The notes: a model not told the origin generated them from the letters alone. A stretch of DNA of 64,000 nucleotides from an uncultured bacterium (GCA_949300485.1 CASGEL010000005.1:24453-88452); one strand, 5' to 3'. Numbered from the stretch's first letter, positions 48,445 to 57,363 are shown. Made by a program: numbers and translations.

Positions 48445-50481
48445 CTATTCGTTACAACCAAAAGCAATAGTAACGTGTTCCCTAGGATTTACAGCAGATA
48501 TTTTATATCCGCGAGGATCAACAAGGTAAGCAAATTCATCACCGGTAGTTTGGAATAATCCCATAGTGCCTGATAATGCAGTTCTTGTTACGTCAATCGG
48601 AGCTTTAACTGTTTCAAATAATCCATCACCTAAGCTTCTTGCAGCTGCACCGAATTGGCCTTGGAATGCATGACCTAGCATGTAACCTGCATCATTAGAG
48701 ATATTTTCTGCTGCATTACCAACGTTAGTTAGGATACCGCCTGCAGTTCTTCCGACAACACCAACAAGTGATCCTGCCCAAGTAAACGGCATTTCAACAA
48801 GTCTTGCAACAGGGTTTACATTTTTTGATTTGTTAACTTGAGCTTGTAAGATTTGTTTTGGTAATTTAGTTTTACAATCTCCGTTTTTAATTTCAGTAAA
48901 TGCTAATTTTAAAGCACCTTTTTCACAGCCGGAAGGTCTAATGACTTCTACTACCTGACCGGTTACTGTTGAGCCGCAAGGATAAGTTACACCATTTATT
49001 GTAATATCTTCTAGAGTGTTTGCTCTGAAGTATTGACCAACGTGAGATGATTTTGCTGTTAATTGGTCTATCATTGATAGTTTCAATGTAGGAATTTTAA
49101 CAATTTCTTCATGTTCAATGAGTGCATTTTTATCTATTGGACAAGCCGGGCAGATATTGTTTGCTGTTTTAGGGTTAGTATCATAACCAAGTGCTACACG
49201 TACTGTCTGCATCATTGATGCAACATCTGCTCTTGTTGCATCTTTATTAGGCAGAATCATGTTAGGTGTTGGGGAATCTTTTAATGCGCCGTTTTGCAGA
49301 GATTTTGCGACCGGAATTCTTGCCCATCCCGGCACCTGATTGCCATCTGCATATTGGCTTAAAATTTCATCGGCTTTGCATTTATCAATGTCGCAAGTCA
49401 TCCCTTTGGCAATTGATGTTAATGCTTCGACACGAGTTACCGGGTTTTGAGGTTTAAATTGTTTATTCGGATAACCCTTTAATAAGTCTTCATCTACAGC
49501 TTTTGCAATAGCTGCGTTGGCCCAGTTGTTTTTAGGTACATCTGAGAAAAGAACTTGATTATCTAAATCACAGTCAAGATTAAAGCCTTTAACAAGCATT
49601 GTGGCAAATTCCGCACGTGATATATTTTGGTTTGGTTTGAATAATCCGTTCGGATATCCTACGACAACATCATTCATTGCAAGTTTGTCGATATCGCATG
49701 CTGCCCAATGGTTGTTTGAAACATCAGGAAACATACAGCCGCCCATGGGTGCAGCTGCACCTGTTATATTATTTTGAATTTGTTGAGGAATTTCGTATGG
49801 GATAAGAGTCTTTTTAACTGCATTGATAGAATTTGCAGATTGAATATCTATTGGACATGAATTCCCGTCCATTTTTCGTTCATTTCTGTCGATAGATATT
49901 CCGTTATATTTATCAGGACATTCGTTTAAGCAAGGCATTTGAGTTGCCGCACCTGTAATTTGCCCATCTGTGGCTACTGTTGCACCGCTGATATTTGAAG
50001 ACATTCTGCTGGCAGGACAGCCTCTCATTGCAGTTTCTGTAGAAAAGATAGAGTTTGCTGGAGCTCCGACGTAGTTGTTTGTACCGTAGATTGCCTGTGG
50101 ATAACCGTAAACTTGTTTCATTTCTGCTTTATCTGGTTTGCCGATTTGCGGACATACTGCGCATGATGGAACTGCAGGTTTGTCACAGCTTATTTCGTCT
50201 GGGCATCCGCAGTCATCTTTTTTAGGTGGGCATGGACATGGATCTTTTTTTACCGGACATGGATCTGATTTTTTGCAATTACAATCAGGCAATGCCTTTT
50301 TGCATTTGTCGCAAGTGTTTGCTTTTGGTGTATCACATGGACAAGCTGCACCTGTTACTACAGGTAACGGCTCTGCCGGTGCCTGAGTATTGCACGGGCA
50401 AGCTGCCATTACTGAATTCAAGGAACACGTTGCTATTCCAACGGCAATCGCAGCTGCCATAGTTAGTTTTTTAATTGACAT
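48445..50481 (-). CDS. S-layer-homology protein with Cys-rich N-terminus and VirB10-like C-terminus
   Basis: A 678-residue secreted protein. Signal peptide to about 26 (NSVMAACP); residues 27-115 are very Cys/Pro/Lys-rich (CPCPPKKDDCGCPDE); three SLH repeats lie at about 245-430 (FPDVSNNHWAACDIDKLAMND..GYPNGLFKPNQNISRAEFATML, then FSDVPKNNWANAAIAKAVDE..GYPNKQFKPQNPVTRVEAL). The C-terminal part has the YPCGSTVTGQVVEVIRP module shared with 14474 and 31238, and a Gly/Ala-rich membrane-like region. SLH domains attach to peptidoglycan-linked polymer, so it probably tethers the outer envelope; the Cys block may cross-link or bind metal. Perfect AAGGAGGT ribosome site suggests high expression. Confidence 0.85.
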   Translation of the reverse strand: MSIKKLTMAAAIAVGIATCSLNSVMAACPCNTQAPAEPLPVVTGAACPCDTPKANTCDKCKKALPDCNCKKSDPCPVKKDPCPCPPKKDDCGCPDEISCDKPAVPSCAVCPQIGKPDKAEMKQVYGYPQAIYGTNNYVGAPANSIFSTETAMRGCPASRMSSNISGATVATDGQITGAATQMPCLNECPDKYNGISIDRNERKMDGNSCPIDIQSANSINAVKKTLIPYEIPQQIQNNITGAAAPMGGCMFPDVSNNHWAACDIDKLAMNDVVVGYPNGLFKPNQNISRAEFATMLVKGFNLDCDLDNQVLFSDVPKNNWANAAIAKAVDEDLLKGYPNKQFKPQNPVTRVEALTSIAKGMTCDIDKCKADEILSQYADGNQVPGWARIPVAKSLQNGALKDSPTPNMILPNKDATRADVASMMQTVRVALGYDTNPKTANNICPACPIDKNALIEHEEIVKIPTLKLSMIDQLTAKSSHVGQYFRANTLEDITINGVTYPCGSTVTGQVVEVIRPSGCEKGALKLAFTEIKNGDCKTKLPKQILQAQVNKSKNVNPVARLVEMPFTWAGSLVGVVGRTAGGILTNVGNAAENISNDAGYMLGHAFQGQFGAAARSLGDGLFETVKAPIDVTRTALSGTMGLFQTTGDEFAYLVDPRGYKISAVNPREHVTIAFGCNE

Positions 50482-50503
50482 TTTTACCTCCTTGTTTTAT
50501 GAG

Positions 50504-50524
50504 TTTTGTTTAAAATAAACAAAA
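50504..50524 (-). promoter_or_regulatory. Dyad in the SLH gene leader
   Basis: TTTTGTTTA-AAA-TAAACAAAA, a perfect 9-bp dyad about 10 bases upstream of the ribosome site. In mRNA it would form an AU hairpin that could stabilise the message; as DNA it could be an operator. Confidence 0.5.
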
Positions 50525-50543
50525 GTTTTATTTAAAAAACAAA

Positions 50544-50571
50544 CTTATACAAGATTATGTACTTTTGACAA
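50544..50571 (-). promoter_or_regulatory. Promoter of the SLH gene
   Basis: Minus strand: TTGTCA (50571-50566), 16-base spacer, TATAAG (50549-50544), giving a leader of roughly 55 bases that contains the dyad. Confidence 0.6.
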
Positions 50572-50722
50572 GGTTTAAAACATTAGTAGAACTTCTTATT
50601 CAGTTGGGTAATATTTAAATTACTATCTTTGTAACATTTTCTTTATAAATAGCAATATTTTATGTTTTTATGTTTTTATATATATGTGAAGGTTTTCAAA
50701 TACTATTGTGTGAAGGAGTGTT

Positions 50723-50869
50723 ATGTACAGCAAAGAATTTATGAAATTTTTATATGCATATCAGAAAGACGAATTTAAGCCTAAAGAACCGGAACAAAAA
50801 GTTATAAAATTTAAGAATAAAAATTCCGGTAAATTGGCTGAAGTTTTCTTACCAGAAAAAGCCAATTAA
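50723..50869 (+). CDS. 48-residue small protein
   Basis: ATG 50723 follows GAAGGAG at ideal spacing. The product is short, basic and hydrophilic (KDEFKPKEPEQKVIKFKNK), with an aromatic N-terminus (MYSKEFMKFLYAY) and no membrane segment. The good ribosome site and codon use like its neighbours support a real gene. No family recognised. Confidence 0.55.
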   Translation: MYSKEFMKFLYAYQKDEFKPKEPEQKVIKFKNKNSGKLAEVFLPEKAN

Positions 50870-50891
50870 AATTTTTTGGTTTTCTTTTTGC

Positions 50892-50920
50892 AAAAAAAAG
50901 AGCTCTAAAGAAGAGCTCTT
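50892..50920 (-). terminator. Minus-strand terminator
   Basis: AAGAGCTCT and AGAGCTCTT form a 9-bp stem with a 5-base loop; eight T residues follow on the minus strand only. It does not end a recognised minus-strand protein gene. Confidence 0.7.
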
Positions 50921-51027
50921 GGAATGTAAACATTTAAACCATTCCTCGTAATAGTGAAGTGTGAAGTGTGAAGTGTGTGCTTAAGTCCTTTTTGATTCCT
51001 CAATTTAAGCACTCCTCGTGTTTACAT
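50892..51027 (-). ncRNA. Candidate structured small RNA
   Basis: About 136 bases on the minus strand ending in the terminator above. ATGTAAACA (51027-51019) pairs with TGTTTACAT (50932-50924) as a closing stem; within it GTGCTTAA (51012-51005) pairs with TTAAGCAC (50984-50977). Three tandem ACTTCAC units (50974-50954) form a single-stranded linker. GGA occurs in four unpaired or loop positions (CGAGGAG, TGAGGAA, AAGGAC, CGAGGAA). No open frame fits. It could be a CsrA-type sponge or another regulatory RNA; promoter not clear. Confidence 0.45.
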
Positions 51028-51168
51028 ATATATAAAGTTTTTTTTGTATATAAAATTGCTATATTTTTTCTTTATCTTGTAATAATTCTTAATATACTGA
51101 AAATCTTTTATCAGTGATTTATACTATTAATGGAAGTTTATGAGATTTTAGGGAGGATATTATATATG

Positions 51169-51960
51169 AATATTTTAATTTCAAATGATGATGGGATAGC
51201 TGCAAATGGAATCAGGGCATTAACTGAAGAATTGGCTAAAACTCATGATGTATATGTGATAGCTCCTGATAGAGAAAGGAGTGCTGCCGGACATTCTTTG
51301 ACCTTGCATACTCCATTAAGAGTTGAGGAATTGGACGGAGGGAAAAACGGTGCAAGGAGAACTTGGGTGACAACAGGGACCCCTGGTGATTGTGTCAAAA
51401 TAGGGATAAATGCAATTTTGACACCTGAAGAACAACCGGATATTGTTATTTCAGGTATTAATCATGGCCCTAATTTGGGTGCGGATATTTTATATTCTGG
51501 TACTGTTAGTTGTGCTATGGAAGGTGCTATGCTTGGAGTTCCGAGTATTGCTGTTTCTTTGGCTAGTATGAATGCTGATTATGAAGACTTTAAGTTTACT
51601 GCAAGATTTATTGCAGCTTTGCTTGACAAACTGAAAGGATTTAAATTCCCGTCAAAGTGTATATTAAATGTTAATGTCCCAAAACTGGATTCTGAAGATA
51701 TTGCTGGAGTTGCAATTACCGAACTTGGGAGAAAGATGTTTACAGATGCTTATGAGAAAAGAATTGATCCAAGAGGCAAAGTCTATTACTGGATGGCAGG
51801 AGAATTGATAACAGAGCCTGATGATGCTAAAACTGATCTTGCTGCGGTTCGTAATAATAAAATTTCTATTACTCCGGTTACTTATGAAATGACAAGAACA
51901 GAAACTATTGATGATTTAGAAAATGTGCTTTGTACAAGTGGGTCTTGTGATTGGTATTAA
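51169..51960 (+). CDS. surE: 5'-nucleotidase SurE
   Basis: A 263-aa metal-dependent nucleotide phosphatase. MNILISNDDGIAANGIRAL holds the N-terminal D-D metal pair, VIAPDRERSAAGHSLTL, DIVISGINHGPNLGADILYSGTVSCAMEGAMLG and the C-terminal N-x-x-x-I-S-I-TPV are as in the family. Start ATG 51169 follows GGGAGG; an ATG 13 codons earlier is less likely. Monocistronic with terminator. Confidence 0.93.
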   Translation, partial: NILISNDDGIAANGIRALTEELAKTHDVYVIAPDRERSAAGHSLTLHTPLRVEELDGGKNGARRTWVTTGTPGDCVKIGINAILTPEEQPDIVISGINHGPNLGADILYSGTVSCAMEGAMLGVPSIAVSLASMNADYEDFKFTARFIAALLDKLKGFKFPSKCILNVNVPKLDSEDIAGVAITELGRKMFTDAYEKRIDPRGKVYYWMAGELITEPDDAKTDLAAVRNNKISITPVTYEMTRTETIDDLENVLCTSGSCDWY

Positions 51961-51983
51961 AATTTTAATTCATAAATTAAAAT

Positions 51984-52016
51984 GAAAAAGATTACCATAT
52001 TATGGTAATCTTTTTT
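51984..52016 (+). terminator. Terminator of surE
   Basis: AAAAAGATTACCAT-ATT-ATGGTAATCTTTTTT, perfect stem with T-run. Confidence 0.85.
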
Positions 52017-52077
52017 GTGCAAGGGCTTTTATTTTTATACAATATAGTTTATAATATTAATATAAGGATTTAGGGAT

Positions 52078-52329
52078 ATGGGATTAATTTACTCCGGTTC
52101 AAATACTACTGCACCTATTGGTAAAATTATGGATTATAATAACACTAATCCGTCAAAAGGTGTTGCTCTATACCGTTTGCTCTCTCCAAATCCTTTGACT
52201 GTTAATGCCTCAAGTTATACTCAACCCGGTAGTTTCTCTCAGGCTATATATGGCGATGGTCCATACAGCCTTTTACATCCAAATTCAACAACTGCATCTG
52301 TTGCCAATAATATTGACCTTTTAGCATAG
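52078..52329 (+). CDS. Hypothetical protein
   Basis: An 83-residue, Ser/Thr/Asn/Pro-rich protein with no charged core or membrane segment (SGSNTTAPIGKIMDYNNTNPSKG; NASSYTQPGSFSQAIYGDGPYSLLHPNS). Probably mostly disordered. TAAGGATTTAGGG is the ribosome site. No family recognised. Confidence 0.5.
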   Translation: MGLIYSGSNTTAPIGKIMDYNNTNPSKGVALYRLLSPNPLTVNASSYTQPGSFSQAIYGDGPYSLLHPNSTTASVANNIDLLA

Positions 52330-52445
52330 ATTCTATGCTTAGTGGAAAACTATGTTAAGAGTTGTTAACAAATAAAACATAAAAAAAGCAATTCTCATAA
52401 AAAAAAATACTTTATATAAGAGTATATAGGAAAGAGGATACGGTA

Positions 52446-52649
52446 ATGAAAGAACAGGAATTAAATACATTGATGTCAGTAATTTCAGATCCAATCGAAA
52501 ATGTGTACAAGATTGAATCATACAATGATTTGGCAGAAATACAAAGAATAATCAGAATTTTTGATATTTCTGAAGAACAACATAATAAACATGCAATGTT
52601 GTCTATTAAAAATCTAGCTACATTCCGTTTGGTTTTGAGCAATAATTAA
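52446..52649 (+). CDS. Hypothetical helical protein
   Basis: A 67-aa acidic, helical protein (LNTLMSVISDPIENVYKIESYNDLAEIQRIIRIFDISEEQHNKHAML). Ribosome site GAGGATACGG and a following terminator support a real gene. Function unknown. Confidence 0.6.
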   Translation: MKEQELNTLMSVISDPIENVYKIESYNDLAEIQRIIRIFDISEEQHNKHAMLSIKNLATFRLVLSNN

Positions 52650-52691
52650 TTCTTGTTTTACATTATATAAAGTTTATTTGGTAAAAGGTTC

Positions 52692-52721
52692 GGGTTCTTA
52701 CTTTTTGTAAGAGCCCTTTTT
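52692..52721. terminator. Bidirectional terminator
   Basis: GGGTTCTTAC and GTAAGAGCCC pair (one G-T) around a T loop, followed by TTTTT; between convergent genes. Confidence 0.8.
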
Positions 52722-52724
52722 GTA

Positions 52725-53105
52725 CTAGTGAGCTATCAGCCGTATTGCAGGAGGTGCAAATAATAGGACTCCTATCATAACAGCACTTATTGTTACTACC
52801 ATTACTGCGCCGGCTGCAATATCTTTTGCCATCCCAACCATTCTTGAGTATTTATTATGAAATGTGGCATCAAGAGCAAATTCTATTGCAGAATTAAACA
52901 TCTCTGCAGATATTACTGATGATATTGTTAGTATCAGTATACAAAATTGAATAATCGAAAAGTGTAAGCAATATGCCGTTATTAAAACCAGAGCAGCTAC
53001 AAAAAAGTGAACTCTTATATTCCGTTCGCTTTTTATTGTAAGACGCATTCCTTTTCGTGCATTTTTAAATGTGTTGGCAAAATTTTGTCTTTTATATTTT
53101 GTCAT
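52725..53105 (-). CDS. DgkA-type diacylglycerol/undecaprenol kinase
   Basis: A 126-residue three-helix membrane kinase: KSERNIRVHFFVAALVLI, then ISAEMFNSAIEFALDATF (E-x-x-N-T/S-x-x-E catalytic set) and KDIAAGAVMVVTISAV. The SNIEx...VDL-type region and A-K-D-x-x-A-G-A-V motif define the family. In most bacteria outside Proteobacteria it phosphorylates undecaprenol. Its ATG overlaps ybeY by 14 bases, so both are in the same operon. Confidence 0.9.
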   Translation of the reverse strand: MTKYKRQNFANTFKNARKGMRLTIKSERNIRVHFFVAALVLITAYCLHFSIIQFCILILTISSVISAEMFNSAIEFALDATFHNKYSRMVGMAKDIAAGAVMVVTISAVMIGVLLFAPPAIRLIAH

Positions 53106-53610
53106 AAGTTATTCCCATACTTTTTAGTGCCAGCTTTTGGTGGGTTACAACAAAGTTAAATTCCTCTTCACTTTGATGATCAAATCCTAATAAGTGCAAT
53201 ATTCCATGGCTTATCATAAAGATCAATTCTGTTTCTTTGGAAATTTCTTTTTTTGCTGCTTCCTCTATAATCTTATCTAATCCTATTATAATCTCTCCTA
53301 AATTAATTTCCATATCAAGAACAAATTTTTCATTTTCAGGAGAGTCAGCAAAAACTGCAAAAGTTATTATATCAGCAGGATAGTCTTTATTTCTGTATTC
53401 TTTGTTTATTTTATGGGTTTGTTCTCCGTTAGTGAATAAAATATCAAATGAAATAGTTTCGTATTCATAATTTTTTAAACAGCAGTACTCGACTATTTCA
53501 GGGCATGTCATATAAAAATTAAAAATGTCCTGTGTTATTTTTATATATTTATCTATATCAATAGTCCAGTTTGAATATTGATTATCTATGTATAATTTAA
53601 AATTTTTCAT
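53092..53610 (-). CDS. ybeY: Endoribonuclease YbeY
   Basis: A 172-aa metal-dependent RNase needed for 16S rRNA 3' processing. The zinc site HGILHLLGFDH near residue 135 is diagnostic, preceded by NKEYRNKDYPADIITFAV and NLGEIIIGLD. Between the HDIG phosphodiesterase gene (sharing TAATG) and dgkA, the common gene order pgpH-ybeY-dgkA. Confidence 0.93.
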   Translation of the reverse strand: MKNFKLYIDNQYSNWTIDIDKYIKITQDIFNFYMTCPEIVEYCCLKNYEYETISFDILFTNGEQTHKINKEYRNKDYPADIITFAVFADSPENEKFVLDMEINLGEIIIGLDKIIEEAAKKEISKETELIFMISHGILHLLGFDHQSEEEFNFVVTHQKLALKSMGITYDKI

Positions 53611-55871
53611 TATAGATCTTTATTATCAAAGTTTGTCCAGCCATCATTATGATTGTTTTGAATATTTTCTGTTTTGTCAGTCTCCTTTGCAGGCATGTTT
53701 TGGGAATTCTCTAATTCTTTTATTTTCTTTTCTAAATCTGCATCAAGGATCTTGTTTGGTAGTTCTATTTTATTCTTTGCAAATTCTTCTGCAATGTTTT
53801 CTTGATATTTAATTCTGTTATGCTGCATTCCTCTTAATATTCTGCTGAAAGTTGTAGCTATAATTTTTAAATCTTTTATCGTTAAAGGGCTATCTGCAAG
53901 TTGTCCGTCATTTAATCTTTCTACAATTATTTTATCAATAATTCCTTCAATTTCATCTGTGGTTGCCCCTTTCATTGCCCTTACCGCAGATTCAACTGCA
54001 TCTGCAAGCATTAATATTGCAGTTTCTTTTGTATTTGGTTTAGGTCCAGTGTAGCGGAATTGTTCTTCTTTTACGTTTTCAGCTCCTTCTTCTTGAACAG
54101 CTTGGTTATAGAAGTATTTTGCAAGTCCTTCTCCATGGTGTTGCATAATAAAATCGCATATAACGCTTGGCAATCCGTTCTTTTTGGCAATTTCAAGACC
54201 ATCTTTAGGATGGGCTGTAATAACCATTTTACTTAATCTAGGATTAAGTTTGTTATGAGGATTTTCAATACTAAAGTATGATTGGTTTTCAACGAAGAAT
54301 AAAGGTCGTTTTAGTTTTCCGATATCGTGATAGAAAGCGCCAACTCTTGCTAGAATAGGGTTGGCTCCTATTGCTTCAGCCGCTGCTTCACAAAGTGTTG
54401 ATACCATCAAGCTGTGGTGATATGTACCCGGGGCTTCCATTTGTAATCTTTTTAATAACGGCTGATTGTGGTCTCCAAGTTCAGCCAGTCCGTATGGAGT
54501 GATTATGTGGAAGGTGCTTTCTAATAACGGAGATGCGCCCAAAACAACAATGGAATTTAAGATTCCGTTTATGAAAATATAAATACAATTTTTTAGTATC
54601 ATATAGTTGCTTACATCTATTAAACATTTGTCTATGAAATATAAGCTTAAAAGGATTAAAACACCTGCAACTCCAAGGTTGAATCCGACTTTGATAAGGT
54701 CAAATCTTCTTGAGTAACGAATTTTTGATATTGTAATCATTCCAATTAAAGAAAGTATAGTAAATACTATTATAAATTGAGCCTCATATTGCATGCCAAC
54801 AGTTAAAATGACAAGCAGTAATGTTGTTAATAGGTATGATATTCTAGGATTTAAAAATATTGCAGATACTATAATAACACCCGGAATCGGTAGTATATAC
54901 GGTGAAAATCCCGTTGGAAGTACGACTGCAGTTATACAGGTCAGCGCAACCAGCATTCCTGTAAGAGCCATGTATCGAGGTTCCAAGAAATTTTTTTCAA
55001 AAACTTTTAAGTAAGCTATGAATATAAGAGAAACCAATAATACGAGAATATATATTGATAGTATGCCTTGCCAGTTAAGTTCATATACATTGTATCCGGC
55101 TTCTCTGAGTGCATCTCTTTTTAATCTTGTAACTGGTTCTCCTTCAAATACAATTTTTTCACCTTTTTGGAATGTTACTTTATATGGTTTAACGGAGTCT
55201 TGTGCGTTCATTTTAGCAATTTCTGTTGCTGCATCATCAACTACAAGATTTGGTACGATAACTTGTTCTAATAGTGCGGTAATTACAGAAACTTGTCGCT
55301 TTGATACATTTGTAACTAAGTTGTTTTGAATAAGATTTGTAATATTTCCTTTATCGTAGTCTTGTTCTGTTATCCCGACTTGTAATATATTTACTAAAGA
55401 TAGTGAAGCTTTGTCAAAAGTTTCACGAAGGCTTGGTTCATCAACGTGAAGAAGAAAATCGGTTATAAAATTTTTTTTAGGATTGTCAGATAGATCAAAT
55501 AAAATATTTAGTTCGTCAATTTTTTCTTTTTCTGTAGATTCTTTTTTACGAATTTGCAAAACAGAATTTTCTATAGTTTCCAAATTGGACTTGATGAAAT
55601 CATCTTCCGCCGGTACTAGTATTGGTTCAATTTTTTGAGCAACTTCTCGTTTGTGCTGTTCTGTTCTTTTTACATCAACTACAGTTAATGTTTTTTGTGC
55701 AATGATATCTTTTTTGCTTATACCATTTTCAATGATCGTTTGAAAAAAGAAATTTTGTGATGCAACTATAGTTGTTATCATTATTGTAAAAACTAATAAG
55801 TAAGTAATTTTTACAAATTTTGAAGATGTAAAAAATTCTCTCAACCTATCTAAATATTCATTTTTAATCAT
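53610..55871 (-). CDS. 7TM-HD (PgpH-type) membrane phosphodiesterase
   Basis: A 753-residue protein: N-terminal helix, an extracellular 7TMR-HDED region (about 45-270; RTEQHKREVAQKIEPILVP), seven helices (280-470) and a C-terminal HDIG domain (APGTYHHSLMVSTLCEAAAEAIG; ARVGAFYHDIGKLKRP; ITAHPKDGLEIAKKNGLP; MLADAVESAVRAM). Family members hydrolyse c-di-AMP (PgpH). This implies c-di-AMP signalling, although no cyclase gene is in the window. Ribosome site AGGAT; operon with ybeY and dgkA. Confidence 0.92.
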   Translation of the reverse strand: MIKNEYLDRLREFFTSSKFVKITYLLVFTIMITTIVASQNFFFQTIIENGISKKDIIAQKTLTVVDVKRTEQHKREVAQKIEPILVPAEDDFIKSNLETIENSVLQIRKKESTEKEKIDELNILFDLSDNPKKNFITDFLLHVDEPSLRETFDKASLSLVNILQVGITEQDYDKGNITNLIQNNLVTNVSKRQVSVITALLEQVIVPNLVVDDAATEIAKMNAQDSVKPYKVTFQKGEKIVFEGEPVTRLKRDALREAGYNVYELNWQGILSIYILVLLVSLIFIAYLKVFEKNFLEPRYMALTGMLVALTCITAVVLPTGFSPYILPIPGVIIVSAIFLNPRISYLLTTLLLVILTVGMQYEAQFIIVFTILSLIGMITISKIRYSRRFDLIKVGFNLGVAGVLILLSLYFIDKCLIDVSNYMILKNCIYIFINGILNSIVVLGASPLLESTFHIITPYGLAELGDHNQPLLKRLQMEAPGTYHHSLMVSTLCEAAAEAIGANPILARVGAFYHDIGKLKRPLFFVENQSYFSIENPHNKLNPRLSKMVITAHPKDGLEIAKKNGLPSVICDFIMQHHGEGLAKYFYNQAVQEEGAENVKEEQFRYTGPKPNTKETAILMLADAVESAVRAMKGATTDEIEGIIDKIIVERLNDGQLADSPLTIKDLKIIATTFSRILRGMQHNRIKYQENIAEEFAKNKIELPNKILDADLEKKIKELENSQNMPAKETDKTENIQNNHNDGWTNFDNKDL

Positions 55872-55998
55872 ATTAATATCCTATTTTATTTTAAATAATT
55901 ATATATCAATTTTATTACTTAGTAAAATTTTTTCAAGTACTCCTTATATAAGGGCTGAATGATATATAGATTTATTGAGTAATGATTATAAAAATATA

Positions 55999-56025
55999 AA
56001 AAGAGACCGCATACGCGGCCTCTCC
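55999..56025 (-). terminator. Terminator of the YtxH operon
   Basis: Minus strand: GAGAGGCCGC-GTAT-GCGGTCTCTTTTTA, a GC-rich stem with T-run, past the last YtxH gene. Confidence 0.85.
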
Positions 56026-56045
56026 TTAGATAATTCATATAATTT

Positions 56046-56381
56046 CTATTTATTTTCTTCAGAATTTTCGGTATTTTGTTCATTTTCAGTAGTTTCAGAA
56101 GGCTTATCTTCTTTGTTTTCTTTACCTTCTTTTTGCTTGCTGATTAAATCTTGTAATTTTTCTTTAATTTCTTCACCTTTTTTTTGAAGATCAGAAACGG
56201 CATCATCTGCTTTTACTTGAATTTGTCTTGCTGTTTCGTCTGCTCTTTTAGCCATATCTTGAGCTGTATCGGCTAATATTTTTCTTGTTTCTGCGCCTGA
56301 TTTTGGAGCTAAAAGTATTCCGGCAATTGCTCCTATTGCGCCGCCTACTAAGAAACCTGCTATAAATCTTGATACTGACAT
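56046..56381 (-). CDS. YtxH-domain protein
   Basis: A 111-residue protein: N-terminal Gly/Ala helix (FIAGFLVGGAIGAIAGILLAPKSGAETRKIL), the YtxH signature ending in L-A-P-K/Q-S-G-x-E-x-R, then a long charged coiled coil and Glu-rich tail. Membrane-anchored, often linked to envelope stress. Last gene of the YtxH-DUF948-YtxH operon. Ribosome site AAGGAG. Confidence 0.85.
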   Translation of the reverse strand: MSVSRFIAGFLVGGAIGAIAGILLAPKSGAETRKILADTAQDMAKRADETARQIQVKADDAVSDLQKKGEEIKEKLQDLISKQKEGKENKEDKPSETTENEQNTENSEENK

Positions 56382-56451
56382 ATTTTATTCTCCTTTTTTA
56401 ATATGACATAATTGTATATTCAATTAAGTAGATTTTCATTACCTAAAAGTT

Positions 56452-56817
56452 TTATTTTCGTCTAATTAATGAAAATACGGTTAAAAATCCTTTTATAAAA
56501 CCGCCTAAAAGACTTTCTGAAAAAGCTTTTGTTTTTGTTATTGCATTTTCTATGCCGATTTTAACATTACCTACACCTTCATCTGTATTTTGAATGATTG
56601 AATTAAGTGAATGGATTGTTTCATTTAGTTCTTTTAATGCCGGTTTTAGTTCAGTATTTAACATTAAAGATGTTTCATTTGTGTTTTTAGTTAATTCTGA
56701 TAAATCTCTAATTAGTTTAACTAGGAAATATCCTACAACAATTAAAAAAACTGCAGTTGTAAGTGCTAAGAAAGTCAACCCATTATTTAAAACTACTTGT
56801 GATAATTCTATACTCAT
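56452..56817 (-). CDS. DUF948-like membrane coiled-coil protein
   Basis: A 121-aa protein with one N-terminal helix (GLTFLALTTAVFLIVVGYFLV) and an amphipathic coiled coil (IRDLSELTKNTNETSLMLNTELKPALKELNETIHSLNSII), as in DUF948 proteins, which often sit next to YtxH genes, exactly as here. Function unknown; a membrane-associated structural role is inferred. Confidence 0.75.
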   Translation of the reverse strand: MSIELSQVVLNNGLTFLALTTAVFLIVVGYFLVKLIRDLSELTKNTNETSLMLNTELKPALKELNETIHSLNSIIQNTDEGVGNVKIGIENAITKTKAFSESLLGGFIKGFLTVFSLIRRK

Positions 56818-56839
56818 TTTTTATTCCTTTTCTGTCTTG

Positions 56840-57172
56840 TTAGTAATCAAATTCATTTTCATTTTCGTTGCCATTTTCGGAATCTTCTAATGCTTTTGCT
56901 TTTTGCATTTTTTTAGATTTTACGGAATTGTTCAATTTTCTGAATTGTCTTTCCATTTTGTATTTCATAAGGTCAATTGATTCCATAGCTTGTTTTTTTG
57001 CTTCTTCAATTTGTGGGGCGTGTTTATCGTAAAAATCACACACTGTATCTTGTAGTTCTTTTCTTGATTCTTCTCCTGATTTAGGAGCATATAATACTCC
57101 TGCTACAATACCGCCTACTACACCGGCGATTAAGCCCATGGAAAACATAAATGCTTTGTTGTTTTTACTCAT
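56840..57172 (-). CDS. YtxH-domain protein, first in operon
   Basis: A 110-residue protein with the YtxH helix (FSMGLIAGVVGGIVAGVLYAPKSGEESRKEL) followed by a basic/acidic coiled coil (QIEEAKKQAMESIDLMKYKMERQFRKL). Paralogue of 56046-56381. Start preceded by an AGG-containing site. Heads the three-gene operon. Confidence 0.85.
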   Translation of the reverse strand: MSKNNKAFMFSMGLIAGVVGGIVAGVLYAPKSGEESRKELQDTVCDFYDKHAPQIEEAKKQAMESIDLMKYKMERQFRKLNNSVKSKKMQKAKALEDSENGNENENEFDY

Positions 57173-57363
57173 AGTTGTAAACCTCGTTTTTAAATTTCTT
57201 CATAATTGTAACATATTTTTTTATTGATTTCAAGATAAATATCTCATCTGTCAGGATGTTTTTAATTTATATTGTCATTGGTGTGTTATTTATTGCAAAA
57301 CATGGAAAATCCTGTTATAATGTTATTAATAATGTTGGTTATGAGGATATAAGGAGTTATTTA

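Noticed and set aside
50944..50980. Tandem GTGAAGT repeat as a microsatellite or phase-variation tract
   Set aside because: Only three full units and not within a coding frame; better explained as a linker in the candidate RNA.
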